Assembly: GCA_001920415.1 (NCBI GenBank)
Contig: MNJR01000003.1
Coordinates: forward strand, 1-33,040
Direction of reading: 5' to 3'
Origin: Acidobacteria bacterium 13_1_20CM_3_53_8
GTDB lineage: Bacteria; Acidobacteriota; Blastocatellia; Pyrinomonadales; Pyrinomonadaceae
DNA length: 33,040 nucleotides
In this document: one piece after another, positions 8,790 through 17,186 of the stretch
How the letters are laid out: every line of letters begins with the position of its first letter
Position numbering within the stretch: position 1 is the stretch's first letter
The notes under the pieces: generated by a model
Told to the model about the DNA's origin: nothing
Database searches by the model: none
What the model saw: the letters and a program-made list of their open reading frames with translations, nothing else
Program-made: the position numbers and the translations under genes

Positions 8790-10817
8790 ATGCCCAGTGT
8801 ACTCAGCAAAAATCATCACGCCTCGCGGAGCGAGCAGTTCGCACGCGCGCTCGGCCTTGTTCTGCTCGCGTGCCTTTGCGCGCTCGTCACGTTAGCGCAG
8901 GTGCGAAGGCCTCTGCCGCCTGAGCGCGGCTGGCTCTGGCAGAATCCTTTGCCGCAGGGCAACTCCATCTACTCGATTCGCTTTGCCAGAGATAAGAGAC
9001 ACGGATGGGCCGTAGGCAGCGACGGCGCTATACTCTACACGCGCAACGGCGGATTCACGTGGGAGCCGCAGGCCGCGCCCTCTGCAACTACGCTTTACGG
9101 GCTTCACGTCATTGACATGAAGCGAGCCGTCGCGGTCGGAGCGCGCGGCATTGTGCTTACTACTGACAATGGCGGCGTGCGTTGGACGCTGCGCCCTACG
9201 TTCGAAGGGATGAAGAACCATCTCTACGCTGTGACGTTCGCGCCGGATGATGCGCGCGTCGGCTGGGCTGTCGGCAGCTACGGGCAGATTATCAGGACGA
9301 GCGACGGCGGGCGCACATGGACGGCGCAAGAGAGCAACACGCGCGCTCATCTCTTCGCAGTCTCGTTCGCTAACAAGCAAGTGGGCGTGAGCGTAGGCGA
9401 TCACGCTACGCTATTAGTCACAGATGACGGCGGCGCAACATGGAAAGCGCGCGTTGTCGGCGGCGACGCTAGCGATCAACCTCTATCCAGCATCGCTTTC
9501 ATCAATCAGAAACGCGCGATTGCAGTTGGCTACTCCGGTCGAATCATACAAACGGAAGACGGAGGCCAGACGTGGACGCCGCATGATTATCTTATTCACA
9601 CAGACCTCTTCACAGTTTTCTTCGCTGACGAGCGGCATGGCTGGGTCGCTGGCGATGGCGGCATTATCTTAGCAACGGGCGACGGAGGCCAGACGTGGCT
9701 TCCCATCAGCGTTAAGACTAACCCGCGTCTTTCGACTATCTTCTTCGCGGATTCGGAGACGGGATGGGCTGCGGGCAATGATGGGCTTGTGCTGCGCACG
9801 GACGACGGCGGCTTTCAGTGGCGTAGATTGACGGAAGGCGGGCGCGACGATCTTTCAGACATCTTCTTTCTGGACGGGGCACGCGGCTGGGCTGTAGGAG
9901 CGCGCGGGAAGATTCTATACACGAGCACGGGCGGCAGAAATTGGACTGTGCGCCCGTCGAATACGACCGCGCGCTTGAACGCTATCTTCTTCGTCAACGA
10001 GAGAGAGGGCTGGGCCGTAGGTGAGAAAGGAACAATTCTTCATTCCGTGACGGGCGGCGTGACGTGGGACGAAGTGAAGACTGAGTTTCATGAAGATTTC
10101 TTTGGTCTCTTCTTCACATCACTTGAGCGCGGCTGGATAGTTGGCGCGCGCGGCACGATCATTCACACGGACGATGCGGGCGCGACGTGGCATTTCCAGC
10201 ACAGCACTGTGCAGTCTTGGCTCGAAGACGTGCGCTTCACGGACGATAAGCACGGAATAGCCGTAGGCTCGCAGGGCACAATACTTCGCACCGAAAACGG
10301 CGGCGAGACGTGGCAGCAGATGAAGACGAATCTTCGTGAATGGCTCTACGGCGCGACCTTCGCAGATGCCGAGCGCGGCTATGTCGTAGGCGCAAACGGA
10401 ATAATCCTGCGCACGGATGACGGAGGCCAGACGTGGAAAGATTTGGAGAGCGGCGTTAAGACAAATCTCTTCTCGGTCGCTGCGGCCAGCCGCGACGACG
10501 TGCTGGTCTGCGGCGATCAGGGTCGCGTGTTGAGAACGCGCGACGGCGGCCAGACGTGGGAGTTACAGCCAACCATCACCAGTTCACCTCTCTTTGCCGT
10601 AGCCTATCGCGGCGGCTCAGACGCATGGGTCGCTGGTCGCGGCGGCGCAATCCTTCGTCGCTCAGGCGATATAGCCACCGTCAGAATCCCCAAGCCCAGA
10701 GTCCCGCCCGTACTTCGCGGCGCTCCAAAGCTTCAACAACAATCGCCCCCAACCATTGACGACGACATCCCGCGCGCTGTTCCTCCGCAGCAGAGCAGAA
10801 CCCCGTCGCGGCCTTGA
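8790..10817 (+). CDS. Secreted YCF48-repeat beta-propeller protein
   Basis: The 675-residue product starts with about 20 polar residues and a hydrophobic segment (ALGLVLLACLCALVTLA), suggesting export with a long N-region. Then come about 14 repeats of roughly 43 residues, each centred on a motif like WAVGxxGxILxTxDGGxTW. Examples are WAVGSDGAILYTRNGG, IAVGYSGRIIQTEDGG and YVVGANGIILRTDDGG; the last (WVAGRGGAILRRSG) is degenerate. These are YCF48/BNR-like blades, so one or two beta-propellers are expected. The final 45 residues are Pro- and Gln-rich. The plant and cyanobacterial relative Ycf48 assists photosystem II assembly. No such role is implied here, where the fold is probably used for surface or periplasmic binding. 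No strong ribosome site precedes the ATG. Confidence 0.85.
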   Translation: MPSVLSKNHHASRSEQFARALGLVLLACLCALVTLAQVRRPLPPERGWLWQNPLPQGNSIYSIRFARDKRHGWAVGSDGAILYTRNGGFTWEPQAAPSATTLYGLHVIDMKRAVAVGARGIVLTTDNGGVRWTLRPTFEGMKNHLYAVTFAPDDARVGWAVGSYGQIIRTSDGGRTWTAQESNTRAHLFAVSFANKQVGVSVGDHATLLVTDDGGATWKARVVGGDASDQPLSSIAFINQKRAIAVGYSGRIIQTEDGGQTWTPHDYLIHTDLFTVFFADERHGWVAGDGGIILATGDGGQTWLPISVKTNPRLSTIFFADSETGWAAGNDGLVLRTDDGGFQWRRLTEGGRDDLSDIFFLDGARGWAVGARGKILYTSTGGRNWTVRPSNTTARLNAIFFVNEREGWAVGEKGTILHSVTGGVTWDEVKTEFHEDFFGLFFTSLERGWIVGARGTIIHTDDAGATWHFQHSTVQSWLEDVRFTDDKHGIAVGSQGTILRTENGGETWQQMKTNLREWLYGATFADAERGYVVGANGIILRTDDGGQTWKDLESGVKTNLFSVAAASRDDVLVCGDQGRVLRTRDGGQTWELQPTITSSPLFAVAYRGGSDAWVAGRGGAILRRSGDIATVRIPKPRVPPVLRGAPKLQQQSPPTIDDDIPRAVPPQQSRTPSRP

Positions 10818-10867
10818 TTAATGTGAGTTCAATATGAAGGAGAACGAGAAGAGAGAGAATTATCCAC

Positions 10868-11059
10868 TAGAGCAGTGTGCTAATCAATTCACCCTTGGTT
10901 TAGAGGCGTGCATAGCCAGCCGCCACGAATTACATCGCAGATAGAACCGGCGGGCATAGCCCTCCTCTAAACGTAACGGGATAAACACAAACGCAAACTG
11001 CTCTAAATCACACTAAACTACACTAAACGAATTCTTCTCTTCGTGTGGCTTCGTGTGAT
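10868..11059. repeat. Nested inverted repeats in the 368-bp gap after the YCF48 gene
   Basis: The gap between 10818 and 11185 has no convincing gene. It contains a 9-bp pair, TAGAGCAGT at 10868 and ACTGCTCTA at 10997. These enclose a second 9-bp pair, GTTTAGAGG at 10898 and CCTCTAAAC at 10964. A third element beside them has 25-nt arms (11007-11031 and 11035-11059) made of about 10-bp units such as ACACTAAACT and, in the other arm, CACACGAAGC. The outer 7 bp of the third element are perfect and the rest is imperfect. The remaining bases up to 11185 show nothing clear. Confidence 0.6.
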
Positions 11060-11185
11060 GCGCGTGGATAGTTCTCCCCTTCATCTTTTCTGAACACTTA
11101 TATCGAACTCACGCTGGCTAAATATCGAAGCTTCTATTGAATCTCTGAAAAGCTTTTTTTGAAACCTCGTACCGCCGCGCGCTGT

Positions 11186-13132
11186 CTACTGAGTCTGCAA
11201 AATTTCTCTGGGAAGGAATTCTACGGCGACGACTTCGCCTGCTGTATTGAGCCGCGAGTTGGGCGCGGGTCGGTAGGTGACGAAGACATCGTTGGCGGGT
11301 TCACGCGCTCCGCAGGTCATCATTCCGCGCACTTCGGTTGTGTATGTTCTGAAGCGTATCTCGCGCAGGTTGTTGTTGTGAAGCCGTAGCGTGTGCCCTT
11401 GCGTCTGAACGTAAATGATGACGCCGTGCGCGGCTTGCGCGCAATCTATTCTGATTAAAAACCCGCGCACCTGAGCTTCGCCGTTCTCAGCATGTCTCAG
11501 CCCTCTTACTAAATCAGGCGGCAAACCCGTTGCTTCCGCAACCGGGTCATGCTCTTCCGTGTTCTCAGCCTGCGCAGCGCCTTCACGTCTCACCGTATCA
11601 TCCCTTTGCAATTGCGCCAGATAGTTTTCAGTGTTCCTGATTGAATTGAGCAGAGCATCGGCGCGTGCGCGTATTTGTCTGTTCGTGGCGTTGCGTGCAA
11701 TTGGCTCAAGAGTTGCGCGGGCGCTAGCCCAGTCGCTTCTTCGCATGTGTAGCTGCGCCAGCACAAGCTCGAACTCGCCGCGTCCTAGCGAAAGCTCTAT
11801 GGCGCGGCGTATGAGCCGGAAGGATTCATCAGCCTGCTCGTCGCGCACTAGATTGACGAACGCAAGCAGGTGGTAAGATTCTGGAAAGTCCGGCCTTAGT
11901 TCTATTGCGCGTCGCAGTTCGGCACGCATCAATTCTGCATCGTTGGTGTTGTAGCTGTAAGCTGTCTGGTCGTCATCCATTCCTTCGCGGCTCACCGCGT
12001 AAGCGTACTTGTAATGTAGCAGGTAATCATTTGGACTCGCAGCGACAGCCAATTTCAAATGCGCTCGGGCTTCCGAGTAACGCTTCTGTTTTGCGCGCAC
12101 GAGTCCAAGTGTAGAGTGCGCCAGCGCCGAATCTGGATCGAGCTTTAGCGCCTCTTGCAATCGCGCGTCCGCATCATCCGTGCGTTTGAGATGTAGCAGC
12201 AAATCTCCCAGATGCGCCAGCGCTTCCGATTCCGTTATCGTCGCGCTCCTAACACTTGCGTCAAACTCCACTCTGCTCGGAAACGTCACGGCGCGCGCAG
12301 CGTAAGAACCGCGACGCACGTACTCGGCAAATTCTCTTTCCAGACTATCAATGCCAATCCCGAACGATTGTGTGAATGCTTCATCTAGCGGCTTGCCTGA
12401 TGCGCACAGATCAATGAAGCGATAGAGTTGAGGCGCGCGCGCTCCATCGTTCGCGTGCAGCAGATAGTGAACTAGCGCCCACGACTCCGCATAAAAAATT
12501 CCGTTCTTGTCGCGCTCGTTGTAGTAGGGCGAATCCTGCTCGACCGCCAGAAGCGTTCTGAGCGGAATCAAGCTCTCTGTGCGAAGCCAGGCCATGTGAT
12601 TTCTGACGGGCAAGCCCAACCACACGCGCGTGCCATCATTGTTCGCATCAAACGTGCTGTAGTATTCGGCCAGCCCCTCGTTGAACCACGTGGGCACATC
12701 GCCCATAGTGTTGTTGACCAGAAGATGCACGTACTCGTGAAAAATAATTCGGTAAGCTTCGCCAGCGCTATGTTCCGTAGAGAGCGTGATGTAATTTGTG
12801 TCCGCGCCGGATTGGAAGAACCCTGTGGCGTCCGCAGGCTGACCTCTGTAGAGCGGCTTGTACGGCCTGAACGACTCTTCTGTTCTGAAGACTACGACGG
12901 TCGTGGGCACATGCGCGAGCGTCCTCAAATTTCCAGAAAGGCGCGAGAAGATTTCATGGAACTGTTCAAGGCGCGCAGCCACTTCACGAATCTCCCGCTC
13001 GTCAGCATTGCCTATCAGCGTGAAATTTTTCGAGACGACCTTCGTCCACACTTCGCCCGCCATCACCGTTTTCGCGGACGCAGATAGCAGCATCAGCAGA
13101 ACAACCGAAAAGATTTGAACTAGACGCTTCAT
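11186..13132 (-). CDS. Secreted DUF1570/TPR protein with extra C-terminal domain, putative metallopeptidase
   Basis: The 648-residue paralog of the gene at 6770 has a signal peptide (residues 1-25, ending VMAG). HEYVH lies at 132-136 with E152 in FNEGLAEYY, and FYAESWALVHYLL near 220. TPR-like helices run from about 300 to 520 (DARLQEALKLDPDSALAHST and others). It differs from its paralog in a C-terminal extension of about 110 residues. After a charged linker this contains GFLIRIDCAQAAHGVIIYVQ and then a predicted beta-rich segment that I do not recognise. ATG at 13132 is chosen over the TTG 21 bp upstream because it starts the signal peptide. A promoter-like pair is seen at 13164-13192. Periplasmic or outer-membrane location is likely; substrate is unknown. 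Confidence 0.85.
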   Translation of the reverse strand: MKRLVQIFSVVLLMLLSASAKTVMAGEVWTKVVSKNFTLIGNADEREIREVAARLEQFHEIFSRLSGNLRTLAHVPTTVVVFRTEESFRPYKPLYRGQPADATGFFQSGADTNYITLSTEHSAGEAYRIIFHEYVHLLVNNTMGDVPTWFNEGLAEYYSTFDANNDGTRVWLGLPVRNHMAWLRTESLIPLRTLLAVEQDSPYYNERDKNGIFYAESWALVHYLLHANDGARAPQLYRFIDLCASGKPLDEAFTQSFGIGIDSLEREFAEYVRRGSYAARAVTFPSRVEFDASVRSATITESEALAHLGDLLLHLKRTDDADARLQEALKLDPDSALAHSTLGLVRAKQKRYSEARAHLKLAVAASPNDYLLHYKYAYAVSREGMDDDQTAYSYNTNDAELMRAELRRAIELRPDFPESYHLLAFVNLVRDEQADESFRLIRRAIELSLGRGEFELVLAQLHMRRSDWASARATLEPIARNATNRQIRARADALLNSIRNTENYLAQLQRDDTVRREGAAQAENTEEHDPVAEATGLPPDLVRGLRHAENGEAQVRGFLIRIDCAQAAHGVIIYVQTQGHTLRLHNNNLREIRFRTYTTEVRGMMTCGAREPANDVFVTYRPAPNSRLNTAGEVVAVEFLPREILQTQ

Positions 13133-13163
13133 TAATTCCGAGACAACAGGCAAGGTCTAAAAA

Positions 13164-13192
13164 ATTATAGTGTCGCAAACAGGAATTCAACT
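13164..13192 (-). promoter_or_regulatory. Putative sigma70-type promoter for the DUF1570 gene
   Basis: Read on the - strand, AGTTGA (13192-13187) is followed after 17 bp by a perfect TATAAT (13169-13164). This lies 32 bp ahead of the start codon at 13132, inside the spacer between that gene and the repeat element. The -10 box is perfect but the -35 box is weak. No transcript data support it. Confidence 0.45.
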
Positions 13193-13194
13193 CT

Positions 13195-13318
13195 CTTTGC
13201 GAGCTTAAGTTTTTATCTTAGCGCCTTTGCGTGAACATGCAACTCTGATTAAGTTCACTTCCTAAGAAACTTGATGGTTCACGCAAAGGCGCAAAGAAAA
13301 GAGCAAAGCTCGCTAAGG
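13195..13318. repeat. Inverted repeat with CGCAAAG-type units, copy 2
   Basis: The left arm (13195-13236) reads CTTTGCGAGCTTAAG and ends GCGCCTTTGCGTGAAC. The right arm (13277-13318) is its imperfect reverse complement. It is nearly the same sequence as the element at 6597-6720 and stands in the same place relative to a DUF1570 gene, 63 bp before the start codon at 13132. Confidence 0.85.
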
Positions 13319-13334
13319 TTTTCAAACTTTCAAT

Positions 13335-14090
13335 TCAGCTTTCTCTCTCATCCAACTCTTTGGCCGCCGCTTCATCAACGAGAAAGTTCAAGCTTCCATT
13401 TGAAGGCTGCACGAAACGCGCAGGATACTCGCGCGGGTCTGCCTCATCCGACAACACAGCGCGCAAAGCCGCACTCTTCTTTTCACCTGAGACAAGAAAG
13501 ACCACGCTCGCCGCTCGATTTATCAGCGGCACTGTGAAAGTCAAACGATAGGCCGCGAGCTTTTCAACACGGTTCGTAGCGACCAGCTTCTCTCTCTCTT
13601 CCAACGCTGGCGAATGTGGAAAGAGCGAAGCTGTGTGCCCGTCTTCGCCCAATCCTAACAGAATCAGATCGAATTTGAGAGCGCGCGGCGCAAGGATTTT
13701 TTCTATGGCGGCGCTGTAATCCGCAGCGGCTCTTTCTGGATTGTCCTCGCCCAGCATGCGATGAATGTTCTCCCTGGGAACGGCGACGCGCGCGAGCAGC
13801 GCTTCATTCGCCATGCGATAATTGCTCTCTTCATCATCGGGCGGAACACATCGCTCGTCGCTCCAGAAAACCTGCGTGCGCGGCCAGATTGAATCATTCG
13901 CAGCCTCATGCGCCAGCCGCTCGTACAGAGCTTTCGGCGTAGAGCCGCCGGAAAGCGCTACCATGAAATCGCCGCGCGTCACGATTGATTTTCGAGCGAT
14001 TGAAAGAAAAATCGCGGCTGCGTGCGTGCTTAACTCCTCCGCATCACGCAGCACCTCAACACGCGCGCCTCTCTTCTCCAGAAATCTCAC
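13335..14090 (-). CDS. pgl: 6-phosphogluconolactonase
   Basis: The 251-residue enzyme hydrolyses 6-phosphogluconolactone to 6-phosphogluconate, the second step of the oxidative pentose phosphate branch, in the cytoplasm. Family motifs are visible: ALSGGSTPKALYERL at 45-59, FWSDERCVPPDDEESNYRM at 75-93 and LLGLGEDGHTASLFP at 144-158, which holds the catalytic His. The length is normal for the DevB/Pgl family. The start is GTG and overlaps the opcA stop by 4 bp (GTGA), so it is translationally coupled to opcA. It is the last gene of the pgi-gnd-zwf-opcA-pgl cluster. The assignment is firm. Confidence 0.95.
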   Translation of the reverse strand: MRFLEKRGARVEVLRDAEELSTHAAAIFLSIARKSIVTRGDFMVALSGGSTPKALYERLAHEAANDSIWPRTQVFWSDERCVPPDDEESNYRMANEALLARVAVPRENIHRMLGEDNPERAAADYSAAIEKILAPRALKFDLILLGLGEDGHTASLFPHSPALEEREKLVATNRVEKLAAYRLTFTVPLINRAASVVFLVSGEKKSAALRAVLSDEADPREYPARFVQPSNGSLNFLVDEAAAKELDERES

Positions 14091-15256
14091 TCCGCTCGTA
14101 TCAACTCCACAGCAGCAGCCACAGCCTCTTCGTAGATTCTATCTTGCGAAGGAATCTCAAGCTCGCGCCCCAATAAATTTCCAGTGCTCCTGTTCCTCAC
14201 CTTGAACACGCGCTCGCCGCGCGACTCCTCACGCTCACGCGCGCACGTCTCAAGATAAACACCGTCTTCGCTCCTTAGAACTTCAAAGCTCGCGCGTGTG
14301 TCATCGGTCGTCTCAAGCCGAACGCGCGCAAGACGCCCGCGCCGCATCTCAGGCCGCTCGACGCTTTTTAACTCGACCGCAATCACTCTGCCATCTTTTG
14401 TGATAGAAACTCTTTTCGTCACAGCGTCAACGTCTTCAATCTTCCCATCGCTAGCGCGCCAGCCAAGACGGCTTGCGAGCCAGCCCACAATCATCAACGC
14501 CTGCGGCGCAATCTCTTCCTGCGCGCTTTCGTGCGCGACATATTCGACCAGCACGCCTGTTATTCGCTCAAGATGCGCGCGACTCTCCGGCGCATCGAAA
14601 AAGCCTGCAAGGAGCGCACGCCATGCTGTGAGGCGCGCCCAGTTCAGATCGCTCACAGCCGCGCCCTCGTCCAAATCTTTTTCCATGAACGCGGCCAGCG
14701 CCAGCATATTCTCGTGCGGCTTGCCGAACATAGCGGAGTCAATCACAACGCGGCTGGCTTCGTGGCTCAGTCGCTTGAAAGTTTCCTGCGTGAAGCGCGC
14801 CTCGTCGTGCCAGTAAAGAAAAGTTGGCAGGTCTGAGACAAGCAGAGGCACAGCCGCGCTCGGCAATTCAACCGTGAAGCGACCGCGCGCGATGAGCGAC
14901 ACCTGCTCGCAGCAGAGTTGTCTTTCCGACGCCTCGCCCTCTCTCTCCTGACAGAAAGCCGAGATGAACATCTCTATGTCCTTGTCCGCGCCAGCGCGAA
15001 GCGCGCACATCACAATCGCGCGGCACGGATGCGTCGTGGCGACTTCGGCCAGCGCCTCGTTAATTTCGTCTAACGCATCTTCCCCGGAAACATAAATCAT
15101 CAGGTTGAGCACGCGCGCACGCATCATCGCGCCTTCATTGTCATCATCGCGCGCCTCTCGGTTCTGCCTTTTCCACAACTCATTCAGTTCGCGCTCAACT
15201 GACTGAACATCCAGCGTAGCGGGAACCGGAATCTGTTGATGATGTGTGCGTTCCAT
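14087..15256 (-). CDS. opcA: Glucose-6-phosphate dehydrogenase assembly protein OpcA
   Basis: This 389-residue protein shows the OpcA layout. The N-terminal part contains LNELWKRQ and RARVLNLMIYV. It is followed by THPCRAIVMCALRAGADKDI, a segment conserved in the family. The central block is LPSAAVPLLVSDLPTFLYW, and a helical C-terminal domain follows. In cyanobacteria OpcA activates and helps assemble Zwf, and it also occurs beside zwf in actinobacteria. Here it lies directly downstream of zwf. The ATG at 15256 is immediately preceded by an arm of a heptamer repeat and has no visible ribosome-binding site. It overlaps pgl by 4 bp. The call is well supported by both sequence and context. Confidence 0.92.
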   Translation of the reverse strand: MERTHHQQIPVPATLDVQSVERELNELWKRQNREARDDDNEGAMMRARVLNLMIYVSGEDALDEINEALAEVATTHPCRAIVMCALRAGADKDIEMFISAFCQEREGEASERQLCCEQVSLIARGRFTVELPSAAVPLLVSDLPTFLYWHDEARFTQETFKRLSHEASRVVIDSAMFGKPHENMLALAAFMEKDLDEGAAVSDLNWARLTAWRALLAGFFDAPESRAHLERITGVLVEYVAHESAQEEIAPQALMIVGWLASRLGWRASDGKIEDVDAVTKRVSITKDGRVIAVELKSVERPEMRRGRLARVRLETTDDTRASFEVLRSEDGVYLETCAREREESRGERVFKVRNRSTGNLLGRELEIPSQDRIYEEAVAAAVELIRAE

Positions 15257-15379
15257 TTTTAGATTTTAGATTTTAGATTTTAGATTTTCGATTGAAAGGC
15301 GGCCTCTAAGTTAAACTGAACCTTGTCCGCCAATCCAAAATCCAAAATCTAAAATCCAAAATCAATCAGGCTCCAGACT
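15257..15379. repeat. Heptamer-armed stem-loop between zwf and opcA
   Basis: The left arm (15257-15295) consists of repeats of ATTTTAG, ending in ATTTTCG. The right arm (15330-15367) is the reverse complement with ATTTTGG units, so several pairs are G-T mismatches. The outer sequence at 15369-15379, read in reverse, is AGTCTGGAGCC, as in the element at 8561. The left arm touches the opcA start codon. The zwf stop is 5 bp beyond the right end. Confidence 0.9.
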
Positions 15380-15383
15380 GTTA

Positions 15384-16913
15384 TTACAATTTCCTCCAGT
15401 GTCTTCCGTCTCGTTCTATTAAATCGAAAGCTTCTTCCGGCCCCCAAGTGCCCGCTTCGTAGTTTGGGAAATCGGGCGCTAGGTGTTTCCAGGCTTCGAG
15501 TAGGGGCGTAACAATCTCCCAGCCTCTTTCCGTCATGTCGCGGCGCGCGTAAAGAGTAGAATCGCCAAGCATGCAGTCTAACAGCAGGCGTTCGTATGCT
15601 TCGGGCGCGGGCACGCCGAACGACGAGCCGTAGCGAAAGTCCATGTTGACCGCGCGTATGCGCATGGCCTGGCCCGGCAATTTAGACGAGAAGCGCAACG
15701 TGATGCCTTCGTTCGGTTGAATGCGAATCACGAGCACGTTCGGCTCTACGGGCGCATCCGATTGCGTGAACAGACGAAGCGGCGCGTCCCTGAACTGAAT
15801 AGCAATCTCCGTCACGCGCTTCGCAAGACGCTTTCCCGAACGAATGTAGAACGGCACGCCAGCCCATCGCCAGTTGTCGAAGTAGAGTTTCAGAGCGGCG
15901 AAAGTTTCGGTCGAAGAATTAGGATCAACTCCGGGTTCTTCTCTGTAAGCAGGAACAGTGTCGCCCAGTACATAGCCTGCGCCGTACTGCCCGCGCACTG
16001 CGAATTCGTCAACGCGATCAGGCGGGACTGGGCGAACGGCCTGCATAGCTTTCACCTTTTCATCTCGCACGGCGTTCGCGCCTAAATTGACCGGCGGCTC
16101 CATAGCAATCAAGGACGCGACCTGAAACACGTGATTCTGAATCATGTCGCGCACCGTGCCAGCCGATTCGTAGTATGAGCCGCGCCCTTCGACACCGATT
16201 GCCTCCGCATTCGTTATCTGCACGTGGTCAATGTACTGGCGATTCCACAGCGGCTCGAAGATGCTGTTTGCGAAGCGAAAGACCAGAAGATTCTGAACAG
16301 TCTCTTTCCCAAGATAATGGTCAATGCGATAGACCTGCTCTTCATGGAAAACTTTAGCCAACTCCTGATTCAACGCGCGGGCGCTTTCAAGATCATGGCC
16401 GAAAGGTTTTTCGACGATTATGCGTGTCCAGCCCTTCGATTTATTCAAACTGACTTGGCCCAACTTCCCAGAAATGACGCCGAAGAACTGCGGCGCGGTC
16501 GAAAGATAGAAGAGATGATTGCCCTGCGTGTCGCAATCTCTATCAATCTTTTCAAGCTGATCTTTCAACCTATTGTAAGTTCCATCGTCGCCGAACTCGC
16601 CCGAAACATAAGAGAGTCCGCCAGCAAAACTCTGCCACACAGCATCATCAACCTGTTTGTCTTCGCCGAACTCCTCAAGCGCTTTACGCATCTCGGCGCG
16701 AAACTCTTCATCACTCATCTCCTGCCGCGCCGTGCCTATGACTGCGAACTCCGCGGGAATCAATCTTTGCTGCGTTAGACGATAGAGCGCGGGCATCAAC
16801 TTCCTTCTAGTCAAATCGCCCGTCGCGCCGAATATGACCAGCGCGCACGGCGGCGCTGCACGCTCAATGCGCATTCCTGCGCGCAACGGATTTTCAGTAA
16901 GAGAAACTGCCAC
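15384..16913 (-). CDS. zwf: Glucose-6-phosphate 1-dehydrogenase
   Basis: The 509-residue enzyme oxidises glucose-6-phosphate to 6-phosphogluconolactone with NADP (or NAD). The dinucleotide motif FGATGDLTRRKL is at 28-39, EKPFG at 168-172 and the active-site signature RIDHYLGKE at 196-204. Further on are FANSIFEPLWN, which follows RIDHYLGKE closely, and FYIRSGKRL in the C-terminal domain. The length is typical. The start is taken as the GTG at 16913, with AAGGTGAG about 12 nt upstream. An in-frame ATG at residue 14 (16874) is an alternative, since the first 20 residues are not conserved. It lies between gnd and opcA in the same direction. Long gaps to both may mean separate or attenuated transcription. 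Confidence 0.96.
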   Translation of the reverse strand: MAVSLTENPLRAGMRIERAAPPCALVIFGATGDLTRRKLMPALYRLTQQRLIPAEFAVIGTARQEMSDEEFRAEMRKALEEFGEDKQVDDAVWQSFAGGLSYVSGEFGDDGTYNRLKDQLEKIDRDCDTQGNHLFYLSTAPQFFGVISGKLGQVSLNKSKGWTRIIVEKPFGHDLESARALNQELAKVFHEEQVYRIDHYLGKETVQNLLVFRFANSIFEPLWNRQYIDHVQITNAEAIGVEGRGSYYESAGTVRDMIQNHVFQVASLIAMEPPVNLGANAVRDEKVKAMQAVRPVPPDRVDEFAVRGQYGAGYVLGDTVPAYREEPGVDPNSSTETFAALKLYFDNWRWAGVPFYIRSGKRLAKRVTEIAIQFRDAPLRLFTQSDAPVEPNVLVIRIQPNEGITLRFSSKLPGQAMRIRAVNMDFRYGSSFGVPAPEAYERLLLDCMLGDSTLYARRDMTERGWEIVTPLLEAWKHLAPDFPNYEAGTWGPEEAFDLIERDGRHWRKL

Positions 16914-16952
16914 TAGTTTGCTTGTCTCACCTTACGCGAAAGTTTGTTTCCA

Positions 16953-17159
16953 GCCCGCGCAAGCGGGCGACAGAATAGAGCATAGTACGTTAGCGCTGGG
17001 AACAAATAGCAATAAAGATTATCAAAGCCCGCGTGAGCGGGCGATAGCGCATTGATAATCATAGGGCTGTCGCTCGTCTTCGATAGCTTGCTTTTCATTA
17101 CTTAACTCCTAACCCAGCGCTTACGCACTGGGCTTTACTCTGTCGCCGTCTTCGACGGC
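16953..17159. repeat. Cluster of short GC hairpins between gnd and zwf
   Basis: This 273-bp gap holds four compact hairpins. GCCCGC-GCAA-GCGGGC is at 16953-16968. GCCCGC-GTGA-GCGGGC is at 17027-17042, enclosed by ATTATCAA and TTGATAAT at 17018-17059. CCCAG...CTGGG is at 17113-17132 and GCCGTC-TTC-GACGGC at 17145-17159. Two copies of a larger unit face each other. From the first hairpin, CGACAGAATAGAGC leads to AGCGCTGGG on the + strand. From the last hairpin, CGACAGAGTAAAGC leads to AGCGCTGGG on the - strand. A sequence TAGGAGTTAA next to it resembles the ends of the element at 18650. Confidence 0.8.
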
Positions 17160-17186
17160 TTAAAATTTTTGGCTACGTAACACGAG

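Noticed and set aside
8575-8895. A 106-codon + strand frame upstream of the YCF48 gene.
   Set aside because: Its beginning translates the heptamer hairpin and its end overlaps the YCF48 gene in another frame. There is no recognisable domain.
16913-17098. A 61-codon open frame on the - strand between gnd and zwf.
   Set aside because: Its sequence is made by the hairpin repeats of the gap, it overlaps the zwf start, and it has no family resemblance. It is read as repeat DNA, not a gene.
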